NCBI GenBank assembly: GCA_027692465.1
Contig: JAQEYU010000001.1
Coordinates: forward strand, 1,249,338 to 1,313,337
From: Enterococcaceae bacterium OF42-14pH9A
GTDB taxonomy: Bacteria > Bacillota > Bacilli > Lactobacillales > Enterococcaceae
Direction of reading: 5' to 3'
Length of the DNA stretch: 64,000 nt
A model generated the notes under the pieces. It made no database searches. It was not told where the DNA came from and worked only from the letters and a program-made list of their open reading frames with translations. The position numbers and the translations under genes were made by a program. Of this stretch, positions 18,460-26,913 are shown piece by piece (position 1 is the first letter of the stretch; each line of letters opens with the position of its first letter).

Positions 18460-18645
18460 CTAGCCTTCCGATAGATGTTTACGACAATACAGATAAAAGA
18501 GCAAACCAACCACTGCTCCTGATAGCTGAAGGAGCGCCATTCCATCAAAACGCTGGTCCACGATCAGACGATAAGCTAATAACAACAAAAAGGCTATTAC
18601 TAAAACCAAACTGATGCTGATCCAAATATTCCAAAACTTTTTCAT
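18460..18645 (-). CDS. Small two-helix membrane protein, unknown
   Basis: 61 residues, not recognised. Two hydrophobic segments (about 6-27 and 37-54) are separated by a short loop; the termini are basic. A strong GAGGAGG ribosome site and a promoter 56 bases upstream (minus strand, TTGCAG-16-TACAAT) support that it is real. No neighbour gives a functional clue. Confidence 0.65.
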   Translation of the reverse strand: MKKFWNIWISISLVLVIAFLLLLAYRLIVDQRFDGMALLQLSGAVVGLLFYLYCRKHLSEG

Positions 18646-18700
18646 GAAAGCTCCTCCTCAAGGTAAGAAACGACGCCTGCGACCAACTCTTCTTTAGTTA

Positions 18701-18728
18701 ATTGTAACCTGTCAGTTGATAGCTGCAA
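18701..18728 (-). promoter_or_regulatory. Promoter for the 61-residue membrane protein
   Basis: On the minus strand TTGCAG (18728-18723), a 16-base spacer and TACAAT (18706-18701). A leader of about 50 bases carries the GAGGAGG site. Confidence 0.6.
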
Positions 18729-18890
18729 AGTGATAAATAGCGTTATGGTTGAAATCTGCCACACCTCACCGACGACAGGGGGATAGGGGATTCTGGATAG
18801 CGGGGGATTTCTCTTGGAAGAATGAGCGAATTGTTGAAAGGTAAACCTAGCCGGCCAGCCTGTGATTTTTCTTGAAAAAGTGTTTTCGTT

Positions 18891-18929
18891 AAAAAAGTCC
18901 TGCGCCGAAAAGGGTTCGACGCAGGACTG
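18891..18929 (-). terminator. Terminator after rplY
   Basis: On the minus strand AGTCCTGCGTCGAA pairs with TTCGGCGCAGGACT (one mismatch) and is followed by six T residues. Confidence 0.88.
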
Positions 18930-18957
18930 CTTGTTGATTTGATTGGTTATAGGAAAA

Positions 18958-19578
18958 TTATTCAGCTTCTTTTTCGCCGATAACTTCCGGTTGGGCAACT
19001 TCGCCGGCTTCATCTTCAGCCGGTTCTTCGGCTTGCGGTTCCATGATAGCAACGATTTGTTCTTCGCCATCGGTCACGATTGTATAATCATCGACTTTTG
19101 GCAGATCAGCTACTGTCAGGGAGTCGCCGATTTCCAAATTGGTAATATCGACTTCCACGCGTTCAGGCAGTTTGTCCGGAGTGGCGGATACTACGACGCT
19201 GTACAAGTTTTGGGCAACGACACCGCCGGATTTGGCACCGACAGCTTCGCCGACCAACAGAACTTCGGCTTCTACTTCGGTTTCTTCTGTCATGTTCACC
19301 GATAAAAATTCCACGTGAGTCAATACCCGGGTGAAGGTATCGGCTTGGGTTTGTTTGATGAGTGTGTTGACTTTTTTGCCGTCAACATTCATAGTAATTA
19401 CGGTATTGGCACCATGTTCCCGCAAGATTTTTTCCAAGTCGGCAGCGACAACTGTTACCGGGGTACTTTCCACTTGGTAACCATTGATGATTGCAGGGAC
19501 TTTTCCTTCATGACGCAATTGATTGCGCAAAGAACGGGGGCGTACGGGTCTCTTTTCAACTGTTAATGATACTGACAT
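18958..19578 (-). CDS. rplY: 50S ribosomal protein bL25 (Ctc / long form)
   Basis: 206 residues. The N-terminal 5S-rRNA-binding domain (about 1-95, RSLRNQLRHEGKVPAIINGY) is followed by the TL5 beta domain (about 100-185, VEAEVLLVGEAVGAKSGGVV) and an acidic tail. This is the long general-stress form found in Bacillus and enterococci. Start ATG 19578 has AGGAGG eight bases ahead; 18 upstream residues in frame lack a site. The roughly 195-base leader contains a terminator-like hairpin, described separately, suggesting attenuation. Confidence 0.93.
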   Translation of the reverse strand: MSVSLTVEKRPVRPRSLRNQLRHEGKVPAIINGYQVESTPVTVVAADLEKILREHGANTVITMNVDGKKVNTLIKQTQADTFTRVLTHVEFLSVNMTEETEVEAEVLLVGEAVGAKSGGVVAQNLYSVVVSATPDKLPERVEVDITNLEIGDSLTVADLPKVDDYTIVTDGEEQIVAIMEPQAEEPAEDEAGEVAQPEVIGEKEAE

Positions 19579-19677
19579 AACTAAATTCCTCCTAAATTTG
19601 TTTGCCGCAGGGGCATTCATTTTTAAAAGCAAATCGCGTTACTCTGCACATCTCAGTGGTGCGCACAAAACGTACGC

Positions 19678-19704
19678 AAAAAAGGTAGTTGAGGACACAA
19701 CTAC
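19678..19704 (-). promoter_or_regulatory. Terminator-like hairpin inside the rplY leader (candidate attenuator)
   Basis: On the minus strand GGTAGTTG-TGTCCT-CAACTACC is followed by six T residues. The only minus-strand gene nearby is rplY, 100 bases downstream, and the transcript begins just upstream, so this hairpin would stop transcription before rplY. Confidence 0.75.
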
Positions 19705-19779
19705 CCAGCTTAAAGTCAAGTTCAACTTCGCCACCAGGCATAACACTGTGTGAGCAAGATGTATTTACTTTACTATTTA

Positions 19780-19808
19780 ACCTTAGGACGATTTTCCGAT
19801 TAAGTCAA
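19780..19808 (-). promoter_or_regulatory. Candidate promoter for rplY
   Basis: On the minus strand TTGACT (19808-19803), 17 bases, TAAGGT (19785-19780). Together with the hairpin at 19678-19704 it defines a leader of about 195 bases. The -10 is imperfect. Confidence 0.5.
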
Positions 19809-19926
19809 GGAAAGTGCTGTCGGGGCTTTTCAAGAATCGAGAATATAAGGGCTTTTTTTCGGTGGGTAAAAGGCTCGCTGGTAAGGCAATACCGGGCCGG
19901 AACCCGGATTGGGAAGAGGGCTAAAT

Positions 19927-20649
19927 ATGCGTTTGGATAAATTGATCGAAGAAAAACTGCATACCGACCGAAAAACACTGAAACGGCTTTTTTTGACCGG
20001 ACAGGTAATTGTCGACGGGAAACGGGAGCTGCGGGAGAACCGTAATGTGGATTCCCAGCTCCACGAGATTCTCGTTGCCGGCCGTGTCTTGACGACAAAT
20101 GATGTCTATTATCTGCTGAACAAACCGGCGGGAGTAGTGACTGCCAATCGTGACGGGGAGCACCGGACAGTGGTAGAGCTTTTGGACCCTGTCGATCGGG
20201 TGCCGGGAATTTATGCCGTCGGGCGGCTGGATCGTGATACTGAAGGTTTGCTGTTGTTGACGACTAATGGACAGCTGGGTTACGATCTGCTCCACCCTAC
20301 CCGAAAGGTAGCCAAAACCTACGAGGCAGTCGTGAATGCGGAAGTGACCGAAGCAGATGTGACTGCTTTCGCACAGGGAATTGTCTTCGACGGCGGAGAA
20401 ATCTGCAAGCCTGCGGAACTGAAATTGCTGTGTTATGATGACCGAGAGGGTTTCAGCTCTGTCCGTCTGACCATCACCGAGGGCAAGTTCCACCAGGTGA
20501 AGAAAATGTTTTTAGCCTGTGGAAAGAAAGTTGTATTTTTGAAGCGCACGACGATGGGACCGCTGGAGCTGCCGGATGATCTGGCAGTCGGCAGCTATCG
20601 CCGACTGCTCGATGCTGAGCTTGAACAGCTGAGACCGTATTTCAGATAA
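19927..20649 (+). CDS. rsuA: 16S rRNA pseudouridine synthase, RsuA family
   Basis: 240 residues. An N-terminal S4 RNA-binding domain (about 1-45, MRLDKLIEEKL...LFLTGQVIVDG) is followed by the catalytic domain, with GRLDRDTEGLLLLT carrying the catalytic Asp and the RsuA/RluB/E/F-type C-terminal KMFLACGKKVVFLKR. RsuA modifies U516 of 16S rRNA. Start ATG 19927 is preceded by GAAGAGGG. The next gene starts 17 bases downstream and is probably cotranscribed. Confidence 0.9.
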   Translation: MRLDKLIEEKLHTDRKTLKRLFLTGQVIVDGKRELRENRNVDSQLHEILVAGRVLTTNDVYYLLNKPAGVVTANRDGEHRTVVELLDPVDRVPGIYAVGRLDRDTEGLLLLTTNGQLGYDLLHPTRKVAKTYEAVVNAEVTEADVTAFAQGIVFDGGEICKPAELKLLCYDDREGFSSVRLTITEGKFHQVKKMFLACGKKVVFLKRTTMGPLELPDDLAVGSYRRLLDAELEQLRPYFR

Positions 20650-20666
20650 AAGAAAAGAGTGAAGCC

Positions 20667-21350
20667 ATGAATTATCGTAATTTGCTGTTTGATGTGGATG
20701 ATACGCTTTTGGATTTCAAGGCAGCAGAAGATCAGGCGTTGAAGCAGCTTTTCGCAGATACCGGTGTCAGCTGGTCCCAGGATCTGAAGGAACGTTATCA
20801 GGCTGTGAATCATCAGCTGTGGCAGGAATTCGAACAAGGACAGCTTTCCCGAGACGAGGTGACCGGTGGGCGGTTTGGCCGTTTTTTTGCTACCCTTGAC
20901 CGAAAAGTCGACAGTCAGGCGCTGGATCGTCAGTATCGCCACTACCTGTCGCAGGGCAGTCAGCTGTTGGAAAACAGTAAAGAAATCGTAGTCGACTTAT
21001 CTGGTAAAGCCGACTTGTATGTGGTGACCAACGGCGTTTCCGAGACGCAATACAGCCGCTTGCAGGCAGCTGGACTCCTGCCTTATTTCAAAGGAATCTT
21101 TGTTTCTGAAGATACCGGGTATCAGAAGCCGATGAAGGAGTATTTCGATTTTGTCTTCAAACGGATCCCGGATTTTGAGCAGCAGCAGACAGTGATTATC
21201 GGGGATTCATTGACTTCGGATATCAAAGGCGGTCAGGCTGCCGGTATCGATACCGTGTGGCTGAATCCAAAGGCCCAACCGCTGCTGCCGCAGATTCGGC
21301 CGACCTATGAGATTCGACATCTGGAAGAGCTTTATCAAATCTTATCCTGA
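20667..21350 (+). CDS. HAD-family hydrolase, YjjG-like nucleotidase
   Basis: 227 residues. HAD motif I is LLFDVDDTLLDF (residues 5-16), motif II is VVTNGVSETQ, and motif IV is VIIGDSLTSDIKGG; the helical cap lies between motifs I and II. The whole layout matches the YjjG/YfnB type, which dephosphorylates non-canonical nucleoside monophosphates. Follows rsuA by 17 bases with its own AAGAG site. Substrate is inferred from family. Confidence 0.85.
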   Translation: MNYRNLLFDVDDTLLDFKAAEDQALKQLFADTGVSWSQDLKERYQAVNHQLWQEFEQGQLSRDEVTGGRFGRFFATLDRKVDSQALDRQYRHYLSQGSQLLENSKEIVVDLSGKADLYVVTNGVSETQYSRLQAAGLLPYFKGIFVSEDTGYQKPMKEYFDFVFKRIPDFEQQQTVIIGDSLTSDIKGGQAAGIDTVWLNPKAQPLLPQIRPTYEIRHLEELYQILS

Positions 21351-21480
21351 AAACGGTAGGGAAAGTGCGTATTCGCGGCGTTTTCTTGTAAAAGATCTCT
21401 TTCTTTCATGGAAAAACATAGCTTTTTTTCAACTTTTTATTATAATGTTACGTAGCCTATAATCAAAAAGGAGAACCCAC

Positions 21481-22110
21481 ATGCCAGAAACCAAACCCAT
21501 CCTGATCGGTGTCACCGGCGGCTCCGGAAGCGGTAAGACCAGTGTCAGCCGTGCGATTTTCAACAATTTTCCCGATCATTCCATTATGATGCTGGAACAG
21601 GATTCTTATTACAAGGACCAGTCGGAGCTCAGTTTCGAAGAACGTCTGAACACCAATTACGACCATCCTTTTGCCTTCGACACGGATTTGTTGATTGCGC
21701 ACATCGAAAAATTGATGAATTACGAAGCCATCGAAAAACCGGTCTACGATTACGTGGCTCACACGCGCTCGACAGCGACGATCCTGCAAGAGCCTAAAGA
21801 GGTCATCATTTTGGAAGGTATTTTGATTTTGGAAGATGAGCGGCTGCGGGACCTGATGGATATCAAGATCTATGTGGACACCGATGATGACATCCGCATC
21901 ATCCGCCGTATCAAGCGGGATATGGAGGAGCGGGGGCGGACGCTGGATTCGGTTATCGACCAGTATCTGTCAGTGGTCAAACCCATGTACCACCAATTCA
22001 TCGAACCCACCAAGCGTTATGCCGACATCATCGTACCGGAAGGCGGCGAAAACCATGTAGCCATTGATCTAATCGCTACAAAAGTCGGGACATTTTTGAA
22101 TCATGATTAA
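21481..22110 (+). CDS. udk: Uridine kinase
   Basis: 209 residues, the usual size. Walker A GGSGSGKT (residues 11-18) is followed by [14 protein letters not shown] (nucleoside recognition) and [12 protein letters not shown] (lid). It phosphorylates uridine and cytidine in pyrimidine salvage in the cytosol. AAAGGAG precedes ATG 21481, and TATAAT at 21441-21446 is a likely -10, though no good -35 is paired with it. Confidence 0.95.
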   Translation: MPETKPILIGVTGGSGSGKTSVSRAIFNNFPDHSIMMLEQDSYYKDQSELSFEERLNTNYDHPFAFDTDLLIAHIEKLMNYEAIEKPVYDYVAHTRSTATILQEPKEVIILEGILILEDERLRDLMDIKIYVDTDDDIRIIRRIKRDMEERGRTLDSVIDQYLSVVKPMYHQFIEPTKRYADIIVPEGGENHVAIDLIATKVGTFLNHD

Positions 22111-22157
22111 AAATACGGCGGAGGCTGCATTGACTGCAGCCTTCGCCGTATTTTTTT
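22109..22157. terminator. Bidirectional terminator between udk and the LacI gene
   Basis: AATACGGCGGAGGCTGCA pairs with TGCAGCCTTCGCCGTATT (one mismatch) around a four-base loop, with T runs on both strands. Confidence 0.92.
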
Positions 22158-23154
22158 ATGATCGTACGAAACTTTTTCGAAGAATCAATTCGGAGCCCAG
22201 TAAAACAGTCTTGGTGATCTTGCGCGGATAGGTCAGCTGATCGGCCAGCAACTCGATTGCCGTTTTAGCCATCTCCTCCACGTCGATCCGATAGGTCGTC
22301 AAAGGAGGAGAGACAAACTGAGCAATCTCATTGTCATTAATGGATATGATGGCCAATTCTGCCGGTAATTTTATGCCCAATTCGTTGAAAGCCTGCAAAG
22401 CACCGATAGCCAAGGTATCTGAGGCGATGAAACAAGCTTCCGGGAGGCGGTCTTTCAGTTTTGAAACCATGTCACTGGCCAACTGATAACCTTCATCGAT
22501 GCTGAAAAGTCCCTCGGAAAAGATATAGTCCTCCTGCAGCAGATCTTTAGAAGACAAATAATCACGAAAGACCCGCTCTCGGCTGTCCATCTCCTCCCGT
22601 CCGGTTTGTGGGTCGTGATAGCTCCCTCCGATAAATCCGATTTTTGTGAAACCGGCATGGATGAATTCATCAATTGCGTCTCGTGTCATCGAATCGGTAT
22701 CGGGCTTGACTGTGTCGAAATATTTCGGACAGGGATTGATCTCCAGAAGGACACCCTTTAAACCGCGTTCTTTCAGTAAACTTAAATCTTCGCGGCTTAA
22801 ATCACCAACCCCGATAAAACCGGATATATCCTCAGGCAGCAGCGCCAATTTCGCTTTTTCAGTAATGAACTGCATCTCCATGTTGGCCAGTTTGCCAAAC
22901 TTGATCAAGGCGTTTTGAACTTGTGTAAAATACATATCCTGAATCACTTGGGCGCGGTTGAGGAAAAAGGGGATGGCAATCTTATATAAAGTCGTTTTTA
23001 TTTTTGACCGATCATAACCTAAGCTTAATGCTGTCGTAATGATAGTTTGTTTGGTTTCTGCTGTGATGGAAAGACTTTCGTCCCCTTTAAAAAGTCTTGA
23101 AATCGTTGCTTGCGAATAACCGGAGGCCGCTGAGATATCTTTGATAGTTACCAT
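22156..23154 (-). CDS. ganR: LacI-family regulator of the galacto-oligosaccharide genes
   Basis: 332 residues. The N-terminal helix-turn-helix TIKDISAASGYSQATISRLFKG (residues 3-24) is followed by a hinge and a periplasmic-binding-type sensor domain (about 60-325). Divergent from the binding-protein/permease/GH42 operon, and two near-identical operator-like sequences (23201-23216 and 23318-23333) lie in the shared intergenic space. This is the arrangement of ganR in B. subtilis and ebgR/lacR-type local repressors. Repressor action and galacto-oligosaccharide as inducer are inferences. Confidence 0.82.
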   Translation of the reverse strand: MVTIKDISAASGYSQATISRLFKGDESLSITAETKQTIITTALSLGYDRSKIKTTLYKIAIPFFLNRAQVIQDMYFTQVQNALIKFGKLANMEMQFITEKAKLALLPEDISGFIGVGDLSREDLSLLKERGLKGVLLEINPCPKYFDTVKPDTDSMTRDAIDEFIHAGFTKIGFIGGSYHDPQTGREEMDSRERVFRDYLSSKDLLQEDYIFSEGLFSIDEGYQLASDMVSKLKDRLPEACFIASDTLAIGALQAFNELGIKLPAELAIISINDNEIAQFVSPPLTTYRIDVEEMAKTAIELLADQLTYPRKITKTVLLGSELILRKSFVRS

Positions 23155-23200
23155 GATGTTCCCTCGCTTTCGGATTCATCTTACCGCAAGTAAAGAATAA

Positions 23201-23216
23201 AGTAAATTTATTTACT
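23201..23216. promoter_or_regulatory. Operator 1 of the LacI-family regulator
   Basis: AGTAAATTTATTTACT: arms AGTAAAT and ATTTACT are perfect inverted copies around a two-base centre. It lies 47 bases before the regulator's start, so it may mediate autoregulation or looping. Confidence 0.65.
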
Positions 23217-23306
23217 GGGTTATTGTAAAAAATATCAATAAATATACTGGTTATGCTATTTTTCCGTTCGAAATTCGATTTTTACAGCATAAATAAAATA
23301 AAACTA

Positions 23307-23335
23307 TTTACAAAATCAGTAAATTAATTTATTAT
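23307..23335 (+). promoter_or_regulatory. Promoter of the gan operon with operator 2 inside
   Basis: TTTACA (23307-23312), 17-base spacer, TATTAT (23330-23335). The operator AGTAAATTAATTTATT (23318-23333) differs from operator 1 in the centre and one arm base, and covers the spacer and -10, a position that would block RNA polymerase. Confidence 0.72.
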
Positions 23336-23376
23336 AAGTTCGTAGACAGCGTTTCCAAATAAAAGGAGTGGACAAC

Positions 23377-24651
23377 ATGAAAAAAGGTTATTTGGGCTTT
23401 TTAGCAGCAGGAACGGCATTGATTCTTCTGAGCGGGTGCGGGCCAAAAGGAAATTCGGATTCGGGAGCTTCGGGGACTGCAGGAAAAGAAGAAGGAACAA
23501 TCGAATTGCTCGTTTGGGAAGACCAGGCGAAGTCTGATGGGATCAAGGATGCAATTGCAGCTTTTGAAAAGGAAAACGATGTGACAATCAAACTGGTAGA
23601 GAAAGCTTATGCCGGTCAGATCGAAGACTTGCGCTTGGATGGTCCGGCCGGCACCGGTGCCGATGTCATCACGATTCCCGGCGATCAAATCGGGACAGCC
23701 GTGACAGAAGGTCTGCTGAAGGAACTGGACGTCGCTGATGCAACGAAAAAACTCTATACGGAAGCAGCGATGGCTTCACAAACAGTTGACGGTAAAATAT
23801 ACGGTCTTCCCAAAGCTGTAGAGACTCAGGTTTTGTTTTACAACAAAGAGCTGGTTTCCGAGGACCAATTACCAAAAACACTTGATGAATGGTACGACTA
23901 CTCGAAAAACATCACCGATAACGAGAAAGATAAATATGGTTTAGTGGCCACGTTCGATCAGATTTATTATGCACAAGGGATTATGAGCGGTTATGGCGGA
24001 TATATTTTCGGTCAGGATGCCGACGGAAATTATAATCCGGATGACATTGGGCTGGATAATGCGGGAGCTATTGAAGGTGCCGAAGTGATCAAAACTTTCT
24101 ATGATAATAAAGTGCTGCCTTCAGGGATCATCGGTGAACAGGGAACCAATGTATTGGATTCGTTGTTTACAGAAGGGAAGGCTGCAGCTGTGATTTCCGG
24201 ACCGTGGAATTTGGCACCGTACAAAGAAGCCGGGATCGATTACGGTGTCAAAGAATTGCCGCTGTTGTCTAACGGTGAACATATGGGTTCTTTTATCGGT
24301 GTGAAAAGCTACAATGTCTCCAGCTACTCCAAGCATCCGGAAATGGCTGAGAAATTTGTCGAATTTATTACAAATGAAGAAAACTCCAAAGCTCGTTACG
24401 AAAAAACACAAGAAGTGCCGGCAGTAGCTGCGTTGGCTGATGATCCTGCAGTTCAGGAAAGTGAAGGTGCAGCGGCAATCGCAGCACAATCACAATATGC
24501 GGAATTGACTCCGGGAATCACTGCAATGAACTCGGTTTGGGAACCGGTGGATGCAGCACTTCAAACGATTGCGACCGCTAAGGCAGAGTCAAGTGCAGCC
24601 CTTCCGGAAGCAGTCAAGCAGATCAAATCTGCTATTGCAGCAAATAAATAA
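23377..24651 (+). CDS. ganS: Oligosaccharide-binding lipoprotein of an ABC importer (GanS/MalE-like)
   Basis: 424 residues. Lipoprotein signal peptide with lipobox LLSGC, lipidated Cys21, then a Ser/Gly-rich linker and a family 1 extracellular solute-binding fold (LLVWEDQAKSDGIKDAIAAFEKEN near the start, KTLDEWYDY and GPWNLAPYK further in). AAAGGAG at 23362-23368 fixes ATG 23377. The operon continues with two permeases and a GH42 enzyme, as in ganSPQA of Bacillus, pointing to galacto-oligosaccharides. No ATPase gene is present; such systems often share MsmX. Confidence 0.85.
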   Translation: MKKGYLGFLAAGTALILLSGCGPKGNSDSGASGTAGKEEGTIELLVWEDQAKSDGIKDAIAAFEKENDVTIKLVEKAYAGQIEDLRLDGPAGTGADVITIPGDQIGTAVTEGLLKELDVADATKKLYTEAAMASQTVDGKIYGLPKAVETQVLFYNKELVSEDQLPKTLDEWYDYSKNITDNEKDKYGLVATFDQIYYAQGIMSGYGGYIFGQDADGNYNPDDIGLDNAGAIEGAEVIKTFYDNKVLPSGIIGEQGTNVLDSLFTEGKAAAVISGPWNLAPYKEAGIDYGVKELPLLSNGEHMGSFIGVKSYNVSSYSKHPEMAEKFVEFITNEENSKARYEKTQEVPAVAALADDPAVQESEGAAAIAAQSQYAELTPGITAMNSVWEPVDAALQTIATAKAESSAALPEAVKQIKSAIAANK

Positions 24652-24660
24652 GAATGCAGA

Positions 24661-24745
24661 GACTGGACCCAGTGGGATGACTCACTAAGAATAGCAAGGC
24701 AGAAATGTCGCGATCTGTTCAAGCGGGTCCCGTCTTCTTTTTCAG
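24661..24745 (+). terminator. Intercistronic hairpin between ganS and ganP
   Basis: GGACCC (24665-24670) can pair with GGGTCC (24725-24730), followed by a T-rich stretch. A weak hairpin here would keep binding-protein mRNA more abundant than permease mRNA, common in ABC operons. Confidence 0.45.
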
Positions 24746-24761
24746 AACAGGGGAGATAGTT

Positions 24762-26042
24762 ATGGAAATGAACATCATTCAAGATCCGTCTCGCAAGAAA
24801 AAGGCGGCTGCCCTCTCCTTGATTCCCGGTTTGGGACAGCTTTATAACAAGCAGTACATCAAAGGTGCCTTGTTTCTGTTTTTCTTCGGGGCTTATCTGC
24901 TTGTATTTAAAGATCTTTTCAATATGGGGCTTTGGGGCATTGTAACGCTGGGGACTGAGGTGCCTCGTGACAACTCGATTTTTCTGCTGGCGGAGGGGCT
25001 GGTGGCATTGATCGTTTTGAGTTTTGGACTGTTGTTTTATGTATTGAATATCCGGGATGCTTATAAAACCGGTGAAAAAATCGGTATGGGCCAGCAACCG
25101 GCCACGATTCGCGAATCCTATCAAGCGCTGTTGGCGGAAGGATACCCGTACCTGATCAGCAGCCCGGCCTTCTTTCTATTGATTTTTTCGGTCGTTTTTC
25201 CGATTCTGTTCAGTATAGCGCTGGCTTTCACCAACTACGACCTCTACCATTCGGCACCTGCCAATTTGGCAGATTGGGTCGGTTTTGAAACTTTTGCCAA
25301 AATTTTCACAGTGGATATTTGGCGCAGTACTTTCTTTGGTGTGATGGGGTGGACTATTGTTTGGACACTGGTGGCATCGACCTTGCAAGTCGGGATCGGG
25401 GTCTTTTTAGCGATTGTGGTTCATCAAAAAGAAGTGCGTTTCAAAAAATTCTTTCGAACGATTCTGGTTTTGCCGTGGGCGGTGCCGGGCTTTGTTACAA
25501 TCCTGGTTTTTGCCGGACTGTTCAATGACAGTTTTGGAGCAGTCAATAATGTGATTCTGGACTTTTTCAATATTTCGCCGATCCCTTGGTTGAACGATGC
25601 CAACTGGACCAGGTTGGCGCTTTTGATCATCCAAGGCTGGTTGGGTTTCCCGTACATTTTTATCGTGACTACCGGGACGCTGCAGTCGATTCCGGATGAT
25701 TTGTATGAAGCTGCTACGATCGACGGTGCGTCAGCATTCCAGAAATTTAAAAATATTACACTGCCTTTGGTATTGTATGCAATGGCGCCAATCATCATTA
25801 CTCAATACACATTCAATTTCAATAATTTCAACATCATTTACCTGTTCAATGCCGGCGGTCCGGCAGTTCCAGGTTCGACAGCCGGTGGGACTGATATTTT
25901 AGTTTCCTGGATTTACAAATTAACGATGCAAAACAGCCAGTATGCCTTGGCTGCTGCACTGACCATATTGCTGTCAATCTTCGTGATAGCTGTGGCGTTA
26001 TGGCAGTTCCGCCGAACCAATTCATTCAAGGAGGAGGTATAA
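24762..26042 (+). CDS. ganP: ABC sugar permease (GanP/MalF-like)
   Basis: 426 residues. An N-terminal part (about 12-110) has a TM2-like opening, AALSLIPGLGQLYNKQYIKGALFLF, typical of MalF-type permeases in Firmicutes, followed by about six further membrane segments. The EAA loop for ATPase docking is YEAATIDGASAFQKFKNITLPL. Start ATG 24762 is preceded by GGGGAGA; an in-frame start at 24705 lacks a site. Works with ganS and the following permease. Confidence 0.88.
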   Translation: MEMNIIQDPSRKKKAAALSLIPGLGQLYNKQYIKGALFLFFFGAYLLVFKDLFNMGLWGIVTLGTEVPRDNSIFLLAEGLVALIVLSFGLLFYVLNIRDAYKTGEKIGMGQQPATIRESYQALLAEGYPYLISSPAFFLLIFSVVFPILFSIALAFTNYDLYHSAPANLADWVGFETFAKIFTVDIWRSTFFGVMGWTIVWTLVASTLQVGIGVFLAIVVHQKEVRFKKFFRTILVLPWAVPGFVTILVFAGLFNDSFGAVNNVILDFFNISPIPWLNDANWTRLALLIIQGWLGFPYIFIVTTGTLQSIPDDLYEAATIDGASAFQKFKNITLPLVLYAMAPIIITQYTFNFNNFNIIYLFNAGGPAVPGSTAGGTDILVSWIYKLTMQNSQYALAAALTILLSIFVIAVALWQFRRTNSFKEEV

Positions 26043-26045
26043 ATC

Positions 26046-26906
26046 ATGGAGGCACATGTTTCAAGTATCAAGCGTCAGCGGATTATCCGAATGACGTGCA
26101 CCTACCTCCTGCTCCTGGTGATGGTGGTAGTCATTGTTTATCCATTGTTATGGGCAATTGGAGCCAGCTTCAATCCCGGCAACAGTCTTGTGTCCACCAG
26201 TCTGATTCCGGAACATCCGACAACCGCTCATTACGAAAGACTTTTTGCCGGTGAAGGGTCCCTGCTGTATGGTCAGTGGTATCTAAACTCGTTAAAAATC
26301 AGTTTTTTCACTATGATCTTGTCGTTGATCAGTGTCTCATTTACAGCCTATTCTTTCTCTCGTTTTCGCTTCACCGGTCGCAAAAACGGCTTGATGCTGT
26401 TTTTACTGCTGCAGATGATCCCTCAGTTTTCAGCATTGATCGCAATTTTTGTTTTGGCGCAAATGTTGGGGATGATCAACAGTCATTGGTTGCTGATCTT
26501 GATTTATGTCGGTGGCCAGATTCCTATGAATACGTATTTGCTGAAGGGATATTTTGATTCTATTCCACTGGATCTGGATGAGAGTGCCAAGTTGGACGGT
26601 GCGGGAAATACACGGATTTTTCTACAGATTTTGTTGCCTTTATCTCGTCCGATGCTGGCGGTTGTAGCGATGAATGGGTTTACCGGCCCGTTGGGAGATT
26701 TTGCATTGTCTTCAGTGCTGCTGCGTAATCCGGAATATTATACGTTGCCGATCGGGCTGTATAAGCTGGTGACAGATAAGATGGGTGCCAGTTATACAAC
26801 CTTTGCTGCCGGAGCAATCTTGATCAGTATTCCTATTGCACTGGTATTTTTATTACTGCAAAAACATTTCGTGTCAGGCTTGACGGCCGGCGGAACGAAA
26901 GGATAG
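26046..26906 (+). CDS. ganQ: ABC sugar permease (GanQ/MalG-like)
   Basis: 286 residues, six predicted membrane segments. The EAA loop is DESAKLDGAGNTRIFLQILLPL, typical of MalG. AAGGAGGAGG overlaps the end of the previous gene and gives tight coupling; stop and start are three bases apart. It forms the transmembrane dimer with ganP. Confidence 0.88.
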   Translation: MEAHVSSIKRQRIIRMTCTYLLLLVMVVVIVYPLLWAIGASFNPGNSLVSTSLIPEHPTTAHYERLFAGEGSLLYGQWYLNSLKISFFTMILSLISVSFTAYSFSRFRFTGRKNGLMLFLLLQMIPQFSALIAIFVLAQMLGMINSHWLLILIYVGGQIPMNTYLLKGYFDSIPLDLDESAKLDGAGNTRIFLQILLPLSRPMLAVVAMNGFTGPLGDFALSSVLLRNPEYYTLPIGLYKLVTDKMGASYTTFAAGAILISIPIALVFLLLQKHFVSGLTAGGTKG

Positions 26907-26913
26907 TTGTTCC

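Noticed and set aside
18642-19070. 142-residue minus-strand reading frame overlapping the rplY 3' end and the small membrane gene
   Set aside because: Its first half is rplY in another frame and crosses the rplY terminator; a promoter for the 61-residue protein lies in its second half. No ribosome site fits.
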